Shown here piece after piece: positions 54,252 to 62,812 of a DNA stretch of 64,000 bases. The stretch comes from Shimia aestuarii (GTDB lineage: Bacteria; Pseudomonadota; Alphaproteobacteria; Rhodobacterales; Rhodobacteraceae), in NCBI RefSeq assembly GCF_900114635.1, contig NZ_FOTQ01000006.1:1-64000 (forward strand), in the 5' to 3' direction. A model generated the notes under the pieces. It was not told the DNA's origin. It was given only the letters and a program-made list of their open reading frames with translations, and did no database searches. Every line of letters begins with the position of its first letter. Positions within the stretch are counted from its first letter, which is position 1. The position numbers and the translations under genes were made by a program.

Positions 54252-56015
54252 TTATTCGGGGAAATCCGCGTCAAGCAGGCTGCGGGTGCCATGCAGAATA
54301 CGGGCCTGTTCGGCGGTACAGTCGGGCAGGATGTTCTGGGCATAGAACAGCGCGGTGGCGATTTTCGAGGTCATGAACGGTGCGTCCTGACCAGCGTCCA
54401 GCGCCGCCTGTGCGGCCAGCGCGCCCTTGGCCAGTTTCCACCCTGCGGCCAGCGTGCCGGACAGCATGAGGAAGGGCACGGAGCCTGCAAAGGCCGCGTC
54501 GATGTCCTTGCGGCTGGTGTCGAGCAGCCAGTCGAGCGCGGTTTCGAAGGCGGCGCGCGCCTGCGCGAGGCTTGTGCCGATCGCCTGTGCGTCGGCGTTG
54601 CCTTGGGCCAGCAGGGCTTCGGTGTCGGCAATCCGGGCGGCGAAGCGGCGGGCGGTGTCGCCGCCGTCGCGCATCACCTTGCGCCCCAAAAGGTCATTGG
54701 CCTGAATGGCCGTGGTGCCTTCGTAGATCGGCAGGATACGGGCGTCGCGATAGTGCTGTGCGGCTCCGGTTTCCTCAATGAAGCCCATGCCGCCGTGGAC
54801 CTGCACGCCCAGCGAGGCGACTTCGACTGCGCGTTCGGTGCAGAAACCCTTGACCAGCGGCACCATGAACTCGGCCAGCGCGGCGGTTTGCGGGTCGTCG
54901 CTGTGGTGGGCCATGTCCAGAAGTCCGGCGGTTGCGGCCGCCATGGCGCGCCCGCCTTCGGTGATGCTGCGCATGCGCAGCAACATGCGGCGCACGTCGG
55001 GGTGGGAAATGATGGCGACGGCGTCGCGGGCCTCGCCGTTGACGGGGCGGCTTTGAACGCGCTCGCGGGCATAGCCCAGCGCGCGCTGGTAGGCGCGGTC
55101 GGACACGGCAATGCCCTGAACCCCGACCGAGAAGCGGGCGGCGTTCATCATGATGAACATGTATTCCAACCCACGGTTTTCCTCGCCGATCAGGAAGCCG
55201 GTGGCGTCGTCATAATCGAGTACGGCGGTGGGGCTGGCGCAGACGCCCAGCTTGTGTTCGATGCTCACGCAGTTGACGGTGTTTTCGGCGCCCGGTGTGC
55301 CGTCCGGCCCGACCATTTTTTGCGGAACGATGAACAGGCTCAGCCCCTTGGGCCCGGCGGGGGCGTCGGGGGTGCGCGCCAGCACGAGATGGATGATATT
55401 CTCGGTCAGGTCATGCGCGCCGTAGGTGATGAAGATCTTGGTGCCCGAGATGCCATAAGTGCCGTCGTCGCGCTGCGTCGCCTTGGTTTTCACGAGGCCC
55501 AGATCGCTGCCCGCCTGCGGTTCGGTCAGGTTCATGGTGCCCGACCAGCGCCCGGAAATCAGCGGTTCGAGGTAGGTGGCCTTTTGTTCGTCAGAACCGG
55601 TCAGAAGCAGGGCTTCGATGGCCCCGTCGGTCAACAGCGGGCAAAGGCCGAAGCTGGTGTCGGCAGCATTCAGGATCTCGACCGCCGCCGCACCGGCTGC
55701 GCGCGGCAGGCCGATGCCGCCATATTCAACCGGATGGGTCAGGGCCTGCCAGCCCATTTCGACAAACTGTGCATAGGCCTCTGCATTGGCCTCGGGCAGG
55801 ATCACGCGGCCTGCTTCGAACCGGGCGCCCGCGATGTCCCCGGCACGGGACAGGGGGGCAACCTGTTCGCTGCAGAACTGGGCAAAGCCTTCGAGTGCGG
55901 CCCCGATGTCGGGCAGATCGTGATCGGCATAGGCCGGGAGCGTGGAGACCTGATCCCAGTGGGAGAGGTGCTCGATACAAAACATCAGATCTTTTACGGG
56001 GGGCTGGTAGGACAT
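54252..56015 (-). CDS. dmdC: 3-methylmercaptopropionyl-CoA dehydrogenase-like acyl-CoA dehydrogenase
   Basis: A 587-residue acyl-CoA dehydrogenase, longer than ordinary ones (about 380), as in DmdC. An N-terminal region (MSYQPPVKDLMFCIEHL) is followed by MNLTEPQAGSDLG, the FAD/substrate segments HKLGVCASPT and the C-terminal QVHGGMGFIEETGAAQHYRDARI. A C-terminal extension starts at about residue 460. The start at 56015 is taken; a frame to 56033 adds six residues. It is the first gene of the dmdC-dmdD-dmdB unit, divergent from an AraC regulator. Confidence 0.83.
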   Translation of the reverse strand: MSYQPPVKDLMFCIEHLSHWDQVSTLPAYADHDLPDIGAALEGFAQFCSEQVAPLSRAGDIAGARFEAGRVILPEANAEAYAQFVEMGWQALTHPVEYGGIGLPRAAGAAAVEILNAADTSFGLCPLLTDGAIEALLLTGSDEQKATYLEPLISGRWSGTMNLTEPQAGSDLGLVKTKATQRDDGTYGISGTKIFITYGAHDLTENIIHLVLARTPDAPAGPKGLSLFIVPQKMVGPDGTPGAENTVNCVSIEHKLGVCASPTAVLDYDDATGFLIGEENRGLEYMFIMMNAARFSVGVQGIAVSDRAYQRALGYARERVQSRPVNGEARDAVAIISHPDVRRMLLRMRSITEGGRAMAAATAGLLDMAHHSDDPQTAALAEFMVPLVKGFCTERAVEVASLGVQVHGGMGFIEETGAAQHYRDARILPIYEGTTAIQANDLLGRKVMRDGGDTARRFAARIADTEALLAQGNADAQAIGTSLAQARAAFETALDWLLDTSRKDIDAAFAGSVPFLMLSGTLAAGWKLAKGALAAQAALDAGQDAPFMTSKIATALFYAQNILPDCTAEQARILHGTRSLLDADFPE

Positions 56016-56126
56016 GCCGGGCTCTTTCGTCATACTATGGGTTTACGTCATCTAGCGACCGTATGGCTTGCCGATAAGCTCATTTCTTGCCAAAATTGTA
56101 TCCGATCGCGCCAAACCGAGGATAAC
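56016..56126. promoter_or_regulatory. Divergent promoter region of dmdC and the AraC gene
   Basis: A 111-bp gap. A TACAAT -10-like hexamer is readable on the minus strand near 56095 and TTGCC elements repeat (GCTTGCCGAT and TTCTTGCCAA about 20 bp apart), which could be binding sites for the AraC protein. Exact promoter positions are not clear. Confidence 0.4.
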
Positions 56127-57140
56127 ATGACCCGTCAGGACCCCGTCTCTTTGACCACCGTATCGGCGGGGTTCATCCAGGATTGGCTGGACGCGCTGAA
56201 ACTGCGCTGCGCGCCGGAAGAAATGGAGGCGCTGTTGAAGCGGTCGGGGTTGCAGACGGGTCCGATGACCCCGAACCAGCGTGTGACGATGAACGAGATC
56301 GCGCGTCTTTACCAGCTTGCCGCGCCCGAGACGGGGGACGAGATGATGGGGCTTTGGAGCCGTCCCGTCCGCCCGCGCGCGTTGCAGCATCTCGTGACCG
56401 TGCAGCGCGAGGCGAGCAGCCTGACATCGGCGCTGTATCGTTTCTCGACATACTGGAACCTGATCCTGGACGATGTGCATCTTGAATTGCGCAGCGCTGC
56501 GGGCGAAGTGGAGTTGGCGATGATCCCCTGTGCCGAGGTGACGCGGCCACAGCGTTTCGGGCACGTTCTTCTGCTGAAACTGGCGCATGGGTTGTTGTCA
56601 TGGCTCGGGGGCGCGGAAACACCTGTGAAGGCGGTGAGATTCGCCTTTGCGCGCCCGGATTATTATGCCGATTACGCGGTGATGTTTCCCTGTCCGGTGG
56701 GGTTTGGCGCCCCGAGCACGAGCATCCTTTTTGACCCGGAGCAGTTCACCCGCCCCATCACGCGCAGCCCCGCCGAGGCGGCCGAGTTCCTTGATCGGGC
56801 GCCGCTTGACTGGCTGTTCACGGGATCGCGGGCCCATACCAACAGCCTTCGTGTTCGTGCTTTTCTTTATGGGGCCGACTGGGAGAGCTGCAGCCTTGCC
56901 GAGGCGGCGGAAGCGTTGAAAATGACGCCCCGGACGCTGAACCGGCGGTTGAACGAGGAAGGGACATCGTTTCAGGATATCAAGGACGCGCTGCGCCGGG
57001 ACATCGCGATCCGGGCGTTGCAGAGCGGTGCGGAGAGCATCGAACAGATCGCCTTTGACACCGGGTTTTCGGCCCCGGCCAATTTCCACCGCGCCTTTCG
57101 CAAATGGACAAACCGCACGCCGGGGTCATATCGGGTGTAG
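56127..57140 (+). CDS. AraC-family regulator, probable regulator of the dmd genes
   Basis: A 337-residue regulator with an arabinose-binding-like N-terminal domain (about residues 20-210) and a C-terminal double helix-turn-helix (SLAEAAEALKMTPRTLNRRL and IEQIAFDTGFSAPANFHRAFRKW). GAGGA lies five bases before the ATG. The frame continues open for 2.8 kb upstream across the antisense strand of the dmd genes; that is not real coding. The divergent placement makes it the likely controller of dmdCDB; the effector is unknown. Confidence 0.85.
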   Translation: MTRQDPVSLTTVSAGFIQDWLDALKLRCAPEEMEALLKRSGLQTGPMTPNQRVTMNEIARLYQLAAPETGDEMMGLWSRPVRPRALQHLVTVQREASSLTSALYRFSTYWNLILDDVHLELRSAAGEVELAMIPCAEVTRPQRFGHVLLLKLAHGLLSWLGGAETPVKAVRFAFARPDYYADYAVMFPCPVGFGAPSTSILFDPEQFTRPITRSPAEAAEFLDRAPLDWLFTGSRAHTNSLRVRAFLYGADWESCSLAEAAEALKMTPRTLNRRLNEEGTSFQDIKDALRRDIAIRALQSGAESIEQIAFDTGFSAPANFHRAFRKWTNRTPGSYRV

Positions 57141-57168
57141 GGCGGGGGGCTGACCGATCCATTTTTGA

Positions 57169-57197
57169 TTGACTCGCTGACGTCACGAAACTATCGG
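57169..57197 (+). promoter_or_regulatory. Promoter of the polyamine operon
   Basis: TTGACT (57169-57174) and TATCGG (57192-57197) are 17 bp apart, about 160 bp upstream of speA. The -10 is followed by the direct repeat CGGTCGGTCAG. Confidence 0.6.
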
Positions 57198-57358
57198 TCG
57201 GTCAGCTCTCAGCAGAGGGCATGATTTGGAGTTTGCGCGGATGAATTGGCTTCATCTTCTCAATGCCGGACAGATCGAACCCGCGTAGTCCTGCGCGGCC
57301 TTGACGCCGGTGATCAACGCTCCCATCCTTTCCTAAATCTTACACGAGGTTTGTTCGA

Positions 57359-59248
57359 ATGCCTGCAGAACAACCGCTTTCTGAATCCATCTACGGCATT
57401 GACCGTTGGAGCAAAGGCCTTTTGACCGTGTTGCCGAACGGGGATGTCGCCCTGTGCGATCCGGCCAATCCCGAGGCCCCGGCGGTCAGCCTGCCGGCGA
57501 TCCTGCAGGACCTGCAACAGAGTGGTATTGCCAGCCCGCTCGTGCTGCGGGTCAAAAGCTTTCTCGAGGCGGAAATCCGTCATCTCAACGAAAGCTTTGC
57601 CAAGGCGATTGAAAAGACGGGCTATCGCGCGCCGTATCGTGGGGTTTTCCCGATCAAGGTGAACCAGCAGTCACAGGTGGTGGACCGGATCGTCGAGTTC
57701 GGGCGGCAGTACCATTACGGGCTTGAGGCCGGGTCGAAACCGGAACTTGTTATCGCGCTGGCCCATCGTCTGTCCAGGGAAGCGCTGATCATCTGCAATG
57801 GCGTCAAGGACGCGGAATTCGTCCGGCTGGCGATCCTGTCCCGGCGGCTGGGATTCAACACGGTTATCGTGCTGGAAAGCCCCAAGGAGGCCGAAATCGT
57901 CATCGAGGTGGCGCAGGAGCTGGGCATGGACCCGCTTTTGGGGGTTCGGGTCAAGCTGACCAACCAGATCAGCGGCAAATGGACCAGCAGTTCGGGCGAC
58001 CGGTCGGCCTTTGGCATGAACACCGATCAGTTGCTTCGGGTGGTAGACCGGTTGCGGGACAAGGGGCTGTTGCATTGTCTGAAGTTGCAGCATTCGCACC
58101 TTGGCAGCCAGGTGCCGGACGTGAACGACGTGCGCCGCGCCGCGATCGAAGCCTGCCGGTATTTTTCGGAGCTCACCCGCGAGGGGGTTCCGCTGACTCA
58201 TCTGGACTTGGGCGGCGGGCTTGGCGTGGATTACACCGGCGAAAAGCGGGCCTCGGACAATTCGATCAACTATTCCATGGAGGAATACTGCGCCAACGTC
58301 GTCGAGACAGTGGCCTATGAGATGGACGAAGCGGGGATCGAGCATCCGGTGCTGGTGACGGAAAGCGGGCGGGCGGTTTCGGCGACGTCGTCCATGCTGA
58401 TCTTTGATGTGCTGGAGAGCACCCTTTATGACGCGCCGGACGCGCCGGAGGTCGAGCCGGATGACCATCACCTGATGGCCGATCTGGCAGCGATTTCGGG
58501 TTATCTTGTGCCGGAGCGGGTTCAGGAATGCTGGAACGATGCGCTTTTCTATCGCGATGAGCTGCGGGCCATGTTCCGGCGCGGCCATGTGGAACTGCGC
58601 CAGATGGCGCGGGCCGAGCGGATCTACCTGCACCTCATGGCGCGGATCAAGGACATCGCGCGCGAAGGTGAGCACGGCGCGGATCTGGACATGGAGCTGA
58701 AGAAAATCGCGGATGTGTATCACTGCAATTTCTCGCTGTTCCAGTCCTTGCCGGATGTCTGGGCAATCGACCAGTTGCACCCGATCGCACCGCTTCAGAT
58801 GCTGGATCAGGTCCCGGACCGGCGCGCGGTTCTGTCCGACATAACCTGTGACAGTGACGGCAAGATGGACCAGTTCATCCTGAGTGGCGGCATTTCTCCG
58901 TCCCTGCCGGTGCATACGCTGCCCGAGGATCAACCCTATTACCTTGGGGTGTTCTTTGTCGGTGCCTACCAGGAGACGCTGGGCGATCTGCACAACCTTT
59001 TTGGCGACACCAACGTGGTGACGATCGACCTGCGTGCGGATGGCGGGTTCGACCTGTTGCACGAACAGGAAGGCGACACGATTGCCGAGGTGCTGTCTTA
59101 CGTCGAGTTCGACCCGGCGGCCTGTATCGCGTCGTTCCGCAGGATGGTGGATGAGGCGATTTCGGCCGGGCAACTGACGGCGAAGGATCGCAAGACTTTG
59201 ATCGGGGCCTATCGGGACTCGATGAATGGATACACGTATTTCGAATAA
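57359..59248 (+). CDS. speA: Biosynthetic arginine decarboxylase
   Basis: SpeA converts arginine to agmatine, in the cytoplasm, with PLP. The 629-residue protein has the PLP lysine K100 in FPIKVNQQ, the barrel with HSHLGSQVPDV and HLDLGGGLGVDYTG, and the C-terminal domain with the substrate-binding DITCDSDGKMD. Length matches the large E. coli-type enzyme. It starts an operon with a LYS1-type dehydrogenase, nspC and speB, supplying putrescine through agmatine. Confidence 0.95.
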   Translation: MPAEQPLSESIYGIDRWSKGLLTVLPNGDVALCDPANPEAPAVSLPAILQDLQQSGIASPLVLRVKSFLEAEIRHLNESFAKAIEKTGYRAPYRGVFPIKVNQQSQVVDRIVEFGRQYHYGLEAGSKPELVIALAHRLSREALIICNGVKDAEFVRLAILSRRLGFNTVIVLESPKEAEIVIEVAQELGMDPLLGVRVKLTNQISGKWTSSSGDRSAFGMNTDQLLRVVDRLRDKGLLHCLKLQHSHLGSQVPDVNDVRRAAIEACRYFSELTREGVPLTHLDLGGGLGVDYTGEKRASDNSINYSMEEYCANVVETVAYEMDEAGIEHPVLVTESGRAVSATSSMLIFDVLESTLYDAPDAPEVEPDDHHLMADLAAISGYLVPERVQECWNDALFYRDELRAMFRRGHVELRQMARAERIYLHLMARIKDIAREGEHGADLDMELKKIADVYHCNFSLFQSLPDVWAIDQLHPIAPLQMLDQVPDRRAVLSDITCDSDGKMDQFILSGGISPSLPVHTLPEDQPYYLGVFFVGAYQETLGDLHNLFGDTNVVTIDLRADGGFDLLHEQEGDTIAEVLSYVEFDPAACIASFRRMVDEAISAGQLTAKDRKTLIGAYRDSMNGYTYFE

Positions 59249-59264
59249 CCACGAGGAGACACCC

Positions 59265-60476
59265 ATGGGAAAGACGCTTGTTGTTGGTGCCGGTGGCGTG
59301 AGCCACGCAGCAGTGCACAAGATGGCCATGAACGCGGATATCTTTACGGAGATCACGCTGGCCAGCCGGACCAAGGCCAAATGTGACGCCATCGCCGCCA
59401 GCGTGAAAGAGCGGGTGGGCGTGGAGATCAAGACCGCCGCGCTGGACGCTTATAACGTGGCCGACACGGTGGCGCTGATCAAGGAAACCGGGGCCGAGAT
59501 TCTCGTGAACCTGGCGTTGCCCTATCAGGACCTCGTGCTGATGGATGCCTGCCTTGAGGCGGGCTGTCATTACCTTGATACCGCGAACTATGAGCCCGAG
59601 GATGTGGCCAAGTTCGAATACCACTGGCAATGGGCCTATCAGGACAAGTTCAAGGAGGCGGGTCTGACCGCGATCCTCGGGTCGGGCTTTGATCCGGGCG
59701 TGACCTCGGTGTTTGCCAAGTGGCTCAAGAAACACAAGCTTGATACGATCCGCCAGATCGACGTGCTGGATGCCAATGGCGGTTCGAACGATCAGGAGTT
59801 TGCCACCAACTTCAACCCGGAAATCAACCTTCGCGAGGTTCTGGCCGAGGTGCGTCACTGGGAAGGGGGCGAATGGAAAACCAGCCCGGCGATGACCACC
59901 AAGGTCGAGTTCGACTTCCCGGCGATCGGGCCGAAGAACATGTACCTGATGTATCACGAGGAACTGGAATCGCTGTCGACCCATTTCCCCGAGATCGAGC
60001 GTGCCCGCTTCTGGATGACCTTTGGTGATGCCTATATCATGCACGCCAAGGTGCTGGAAAATGTCGGCATGACCCGGATTGATCCGGTGATGCATGACGG
60101 CAAGGAAATCATCCCGATCCAGTTTCTGAAAACCCTGCTGCCCGATCCAGGCGATCTGGGTGCTGAAACCAAGGGCAAGGCCTGCATCGGCGACATCGCC
60201 ACGGGTCAGGCCAAGGACGGCTCGGGCGAGAAGACCTACTATATCTACAACATCTGCGACCACGAGGAATGTTATGCCGAGGTTGGTTCGCAGGCGGTCA
60301 GCTATACCACCGGCGTCCCCGCCATGATCGGCGCGGCGCAGGTGCTCAAGGGCAACTGGGTGGAACCCGGTGTCTGGAACATGGAACAGCTCGACCCGGA
60401 CGATTTCATGGACATGCTGAATGCCCATGGTCTGCCCTGGCAGGTGCACGAACTCGACGGTCCGGTCGAGTTCTAA
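59265..60476 (+). CDS. Carboxynorspermidine/carboxyspermidine dehydrogenase (LYS1 family)
   Basis: A 403-residue saccharopine-dehydrogenase-family enzyme. The N-terminal Rossmann motif is VVGAGGVSHAAVHKM, with NLALPYQDLVLMDAC and YLDTANYEP typical of bacterial LYS1-like proteins. Because it precedes nspC, it most likely condenses putrescine or diaminopropane with aspartate semialdehyde to form the carboxy-polyamine, using NADPH. GAGGAG lies before the ATG at 59265; a start at 59226 would overlap speA. Confidence 0.88.
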   Translation: MGKTLVVGAGGVSHAAVHKMAMNADIFTEITLASRTKAKCDAIAASVKERVGVEIKTAALDAYNVADTVALIKETGAEILVNLALPYQDLVLMDACLEAGCHYLDTANYEPEDVAKFEYHWQWAYQDKFKEAGLTAILGSGFDPGVTSVFAKWLKKHKLDTIRQIDVLDANGGSNDQEFATNFNPEINLREVLAEVRHWEGGEWKTSPAMTTKVEFDFPAIGPKNMYLMYHEELESLSTHFPEIERARFWMTFGDAYIMHAKVLENVGMTRIDPVMHDGKEIIPIQFLKTLLPDPGDLGAETKGKACIGDIATGQAKDGSGEKTYYIYNICDHEECYAEVGSQAVSYTTGVPAMIGAAQVLKGNWVEPGVWNMEQLDPDDFMDMLNAHGLPWQVHELDGPVEF

Positions 60477-60480
60477 AACA

Positions 60481-60610
60481 TCGCCCGGCGGCAACGCCGG
60501 GCAGCGCCCGACCCGCCACGTTTTGCCGAAGGCAAACCTTCGGTTTGACGGGCGGGCGCTACGCTTCCGCCCCGGTTCGGGCGCTGCCCTCGTCACTTGG
60601 AGCACACCCA
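60481..60610 (+). repeat. Palindromic intergenic element between LYS1-type gene and nspC
   Basis: A 134-bp gap with nested inverted repeats: CCCGGC-GGCAA-GCCGGG, an outer CAGCGCCCGA (about 60505) with TCGGGCGCTG (about 60577-60588), an inner GCGCCCG with CGGGCGC, and CCGAAGG/CCTTCGG. The arms can pair in more than one way. It may be a palindromic repeat that lowers or protects downstream mRNA. The nspC start follows at 60611. Confidence 0.6.
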
Positions 60611-61780
60611 ATGTCTGACATGATGCAAACCCAGGCCGGAGACGCCGGCGCCTTTCGCAACTTTGACCTCTCTCGTGTACCCGCGCCCTGTTTCGTGGTC
60701 GACGAGGTGGCCGTGGAGCGTAATCTTGCCATCCTCAGGGATGTCTCCGACCGTTCGGGCGCCCACGTGTTGAGCGCACTCAAGGCGTTTTCCATGTTTG
60801 CCCTTGCCCCGCTTGTGCGTCAGTACCTTGGCGGCACCTGTGCATCGGGCATTTACGAGGCGCGGTTGGGGCGTGAGGAATACGGTGGCGAGGTCGCCAC
60901 CTTTTGCGCTGGCTACAAGGACGCCGATATCGACGAGATCCTGTCGCTGTCGGATCACATCATCTTCAACAGCCCCGCGCAGAAGGATCGTTTCCTTGAC
61001 AAGGCACGGGCGGCGGGTGTGCAGGTCGGGCTGCGCATCAACCCCGAGCATTCCGAGGGCGAGATTCCGAAATATGACCCCTGCGCGCCGTGTTCGCGCC
61101 TTGGCACCCCGGTCAGCCTGCTGACCCCCGAGGTGCTGGCGGGTGTCGACGGGCTGCACATGCATACGCTTTGTGAACAGGGGTTCGAACCCTTGCAGCG
61201 CACATGGGAGGCGGTCGCGCCCAAGCTTGCCCCCTATCTTGCGGACCTGAAATGGCTGAACTTCGGGGGTGGCCACCACATTACCCGTGACGATTATGAC
61301 CGCGAGGCGCTGATCACCTTCCTGCGGGGTATCCGGGAGTCCCATGGCGTTGATGTCTATCTCGAACCGGGCGAGGCGGTGGCGCTGGATGCCGGTATCC
61401 TTGTCGGTGAAATCCTTGACCTGCCTGTGAACGGCATGTCCCTTGCCATCACGGATATTTCGGCGACCTGCCACATGCCGGACGTGATCGAGGCCCCCTA
61501 CCGCCCGGCGCTGATGGGGGAAGCCGAAACGGGGACGACCTATCGACTGGGGGGGCCGTCCTGCCTCGCCGGGGACGTGATCGGGGACTACACCTGGGAG
61601 CGGCCGCTCGAGATCGGACAGCGGTTCGCCTTTCTCGATCAGGCGCATTATTCGATGGTCAAGACCAATACGTTCAACGGTGTACCTCTGCCGACGATTG
61701 CCCTTTGGAACAGCGACACGGATGCGCTGAGGATCGTCAGGCAATTCGGATACCAAGACTTCAAAGAAAGACTGTCATGA
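60611..61780 (+). CDS. nspC: Carboxynorspermidine decarboxylase
   Basis: NspC removes CO2 from carboxynorspermidine or carboxyspermidine, with PLP. The 389-residue alanine-racemase-fold enzyme has K58 (ALKAFSMF), GLRINPEHSEGEIPKYDPC, HMHTLCEQ and the C-terminal DITGTCHMP-like DISATCHMP. CSHTGP-type Cys positions of the family lie in the C-terminal GGPSCLAGD. It overlaps speB by ATGA. Confidence 0.94.
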   Translation: MSDMMQTQAGDAGAFRNFDLSRVPAPCFVVDEVAVERNLAILRDVSDRSGAHVLSALKAFSMFALAPLVRQYLGGTCASGIYEARLGREEYGGEVATFCAGYKDADIDEILSLSDHIIFNSPAQKDRFLDKARAAGVQVGLRINPEHSEGEIPKYDPCAPCSRLGTPVSLLTPEVLAGVDGLHMHTLCEQGFEPLQRTWEAVAPKLAPYLADLKWLNFGGGHHITRDDYDREALITFLRGIRESHGVDVYLEPGEAVALDAGILVGEILDLPVNGMSLAITDISATCHMPDVIEAPYRPALMGEAETGTTYRLGGPSCLAGDVIGDYTWERPLEIGQRFAFLDQAHYSMVKTNTFNGVPLPTIALWNSDTDALRIVRQFGYQDFKERLS

Positions 61781-62625
61781 GCATTTTCCTCGAGAGCGAA
61801 CTTACCGAACACGAGCGCGGCGCAGACGCCTTGTTCCACGTCATTCCGGTGCCGCTGGAACGCACGGTGTCTTATGGGGCGGGCACGCGGGAGGGGCCGG
61901 CGGCCATACTCGAAGCCTCCAATGAGCTGGAGCGTGAGTGCAAGGGCAAGGTGCCCTGCGCCGAGGGGATCTACACCCATGCACCGGTCGATTGCGAAGG
62001 CCCGCTGCCCGAAGTGATGGCCCGGATCGCGGCCAAGACCGAAGCCGTGGCGCAGGCGGGCAAGATACCGGTGACGCTGGGTGGAGAGCATTCGCTGAGC
62101 TACGGGGCGGTGACGGGCGTGGCGCGCGCGCTGGGGCAGCCGATCGGGTTGGTTCAGATCGATGCCCATGCGGACCTGCGGGTCGCCTATCAGGGCAATA
62201 GGCATTCACATGCCTCGGTGATGCACCTTCTGGCCGAAGAGGGCGTTCGGCTTGCACAGTTCGGCGTGCGCGCGCTGTGCCAGCAGGAGATCGACAGCCG
62301 GGTCGCCAACAAGGTTTTTTACGTCGACGCCGAAGAGCTTGTGACAGGCAATATTCATGCGGTCGACCTGCCCGAGGATTTCCCGGAGTTGGTCTATGTC
62401 AGTTTCGATGTCGACGGGCTGGATCCGAGCCAGATGCCCGCGACGGGCACGCCGGTGCCCGGGGGGCTGAACTTCTATCAGTCGGTGCAACTCGTCGAGG
62501 CCGCGCTCAGGGGGCGGCGTTGTGTCGGGATCGACGTGGTAGAACTTGCGCCGAATGGCCAGACCGCATGGGATTTTACCGCGGCCCAGATCACCTATCG
62601 GCTGATGGCGGCCTGCTGCGCCTAG
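61777..62625 (+). CDS. speB: Agmatinase (ureohydrolase family)
   Basis: SpeB hydrolyses agmatine to putrescine and urea. The 282-residue protein has the three Mn-binding motifs GGEHS, DAHADLR and SFDVDGLDPS, with the substrate-binding loop NRHSHASV. It is coupled to nspC by ATGA. Together speA and speB make putrescine, and the other two genes extend it. The ureohydrolase assignment is secure; agmatine as substrate follows from speA. Confidence 0.92.
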   Translation: MSIFLESELTEHERGADALFHVIPVPLERTVSYGAGTREGPAAILEASNELERECKGKVPCAEGIYTHAPVDCEGPLPEVMARIAAKTEAVAQAGKIPVTLGGEHSLSYGAVTGVARALGQPIGLVQIDAHADLRVAYQGNRHSHASVMHLLAEEGVRLAQFGVRALCQQEIDSRVANKVFYVDAEELVTGNIHAVDLPEDFPELVYVSFDVDGLDPSQMPATGTPVPGGLNFYQSVQLVEAALRGRRCVGIDVVELAPNGQTAWDFTAAQITYRLMAACCA

Positions 62626-62812
62626 CGGCCGTGTCTGCCCGCGCGCCGGGATTACTTGGCTGGGGCCGGAAAGGGCGCGCCTCGGGGGGGCATGCTTTCC
62701 GGCCGCAGATTTGACGGGGTTTCGGAAAACCGGGTCTCCGCCTGTATCCCCGGATGTCTGCTTGTCAGGACCACAGCACGCCTGAGGACCGGATCACCCA
62801 TGTCCAGTCCTG

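Noticed and set aside
53304-56126. A 2.8-kb open frame on the + strand continuing into the AraC gene
   Set aside because: It lies antisense to dmdB, dmdD and dmdC, has no family resemblance and a low-complexity His/Gly/Arg make-up. Long antisense frames are common in GC-rich genes. The AraC protein starts at 56127.
57671-59431. Minus-strand open frame of about 586 codons opposite speA
   Set aside because: Antisense of a verified speA with an Arg/His-rich composition typical of shadow frames.
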